Shown piece by piece: positions 5,240 through 5,328 of a DNA stretch of 5,328 bases. Below the pieces are notes generated by a model. That model saw only the letters and a program-made list of their open reading frames with translations, searched no databases and was not told the origin of the DNA. Made by a program: the position numbers and the translations under genes. Every line of letters begins with the position of its first letter. Positions within the stretch are counted from its first letter, which is position 1. Origin of the DNA: Planctomycetaceae bacterium (GTDB lineage: Bacteria; Planctomycetota; Planctomycetia; Planctomycetales; Planctomycetaceae); assembly GCA_016795125.1 (NCBI GenBank), contig JAEUIG010000820.1, positions 1 to 5,328 on the forward strand, given 5' to 3'.

Positions 5240-5328
5240 GCCGCCGGCGCCCCGCCGTCCGTGTGAAGGACTGGATGCCATTCAACGCGAGTTCGAGACG
5301 CACCGGAAGACTGTGCAGAATCTGCTGC
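5238..5328 (+). CDS. Partial ORF repeating a segment of the gene at 4191-5057
   Basis: An ATG at 5238 opens a frame that runs off the right edge after 30 codons. After MPPAP it reads RRPCEGLDAIQREFETHRKT and then VQNLL, identical to residues about 228-251 of the upstream gene and in the same reading frame. It could be the start of a tandem partial paralogue carrying only the C-terminal helical segment, or an assembly artefact in which the sequence jumps back into the earlier gene near the shared 'cccgccg' string. There is no Shine-Dalgarno site, and the ATG overlaps a possible -10 box, which weakens the case for a real start here. It may be a pseudogene fragment. Confidence 0.35.
   Translation, partial: MPPAPRRPCEGLDAIQREFETHRKTVQNLL
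5250..5328 (+). repeat. Direct repeat, copy 2 (cut by window edge)
   Basis: This second copy of 4866-4944 differs only at 5258 (t for c), with 5259-5328 identical over 70 bases including all third codon positions. The left boundary is a microhomology, cccgccg, shared with copy 1. The window stops inside the match, so its full length is unknown. Confidence 0.95.

Noticed and set aside
4686..5303. A 205-codon minus-strand frame spanning both copies of the right-edge repeat
   Set aside because: It shows RLELALNGIQSFTR twice only because it reads the complement of the duplicated segment; the plus strand carries the real gene.

Overview
This window reads as bacterial chromosomal DNA from a high-GC organism, most probably a member of the Planctomycetota or a close relative. 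The grounds are the GC-rich coding, the mix of clear Shine-Dalgarno sites (two genes) with none or very weak ones (the others), an exported CocE/NonD-type hydrolase, coiled-coil proteins of a kind I associate with planctomycetes, and low-complexity palindromic gaps with phrases such as 'ttcgtgccttcgtgcc', 'ctctgcggtgaa' and 'aaaatccaaa' that I remember from planctomycete intergenic regions. The taxonomic call is an inference; there is no marker gene.

Layout. Left arm, minus strand: the first 48 codons of a probable beta-propeller glycosidase-like protein run off the left edge (1-145). An imperfect palindrome follows (169-246), then a complete secreted alpha/beta-hydrolase of the CocE/NonD (S15-like) family (257-1933) with a signal peptide and a visible Ser-Asp-His triad. 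A 230-bp gap separates this leftward arm from the rightward one.

Right arm, plus strand: a 535-residue protein with a helical N-terminal part, three 'FSLD...AL.RL' repeats, a PD-(D/E)XK nuclease-like domain and a C-terminal coiled coil (2164-3771). After it come a near-perfect 28-bp inverted repeat (3787-3865), a 75-residue DUF1653 protein (3900-4127) and a 288-residue unrecognised protein with a compact N-terminal domain and a long helical C-terminal half (4191-5057). A non-coding stretch with an inverted repeat and short direct repeats ends the arm.

The window closes inside an exact 70-base copy (79 bases with one mismatch) of part of the 4191-5057 gene, in the same reading frame. It is either the start of a tandem partial duplicate or a contig-end assembly artefact.

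I see no operon that forces one shared pathway. The hydrolase is an ordinary exported enzyme. The nuclease-like coiled-coil protein, DUF1653 protein and gene at 4191 are co-directional, but the palindrome separates the first from the other two. No rRNA, tRNA, CRISPR array or transposase is visible, and no gap free of genes exceeds 300 bases. The best candidates for something undescribed are the nuclease-like protein, the duplicated segment at the right edge and the intergenic palindromes.
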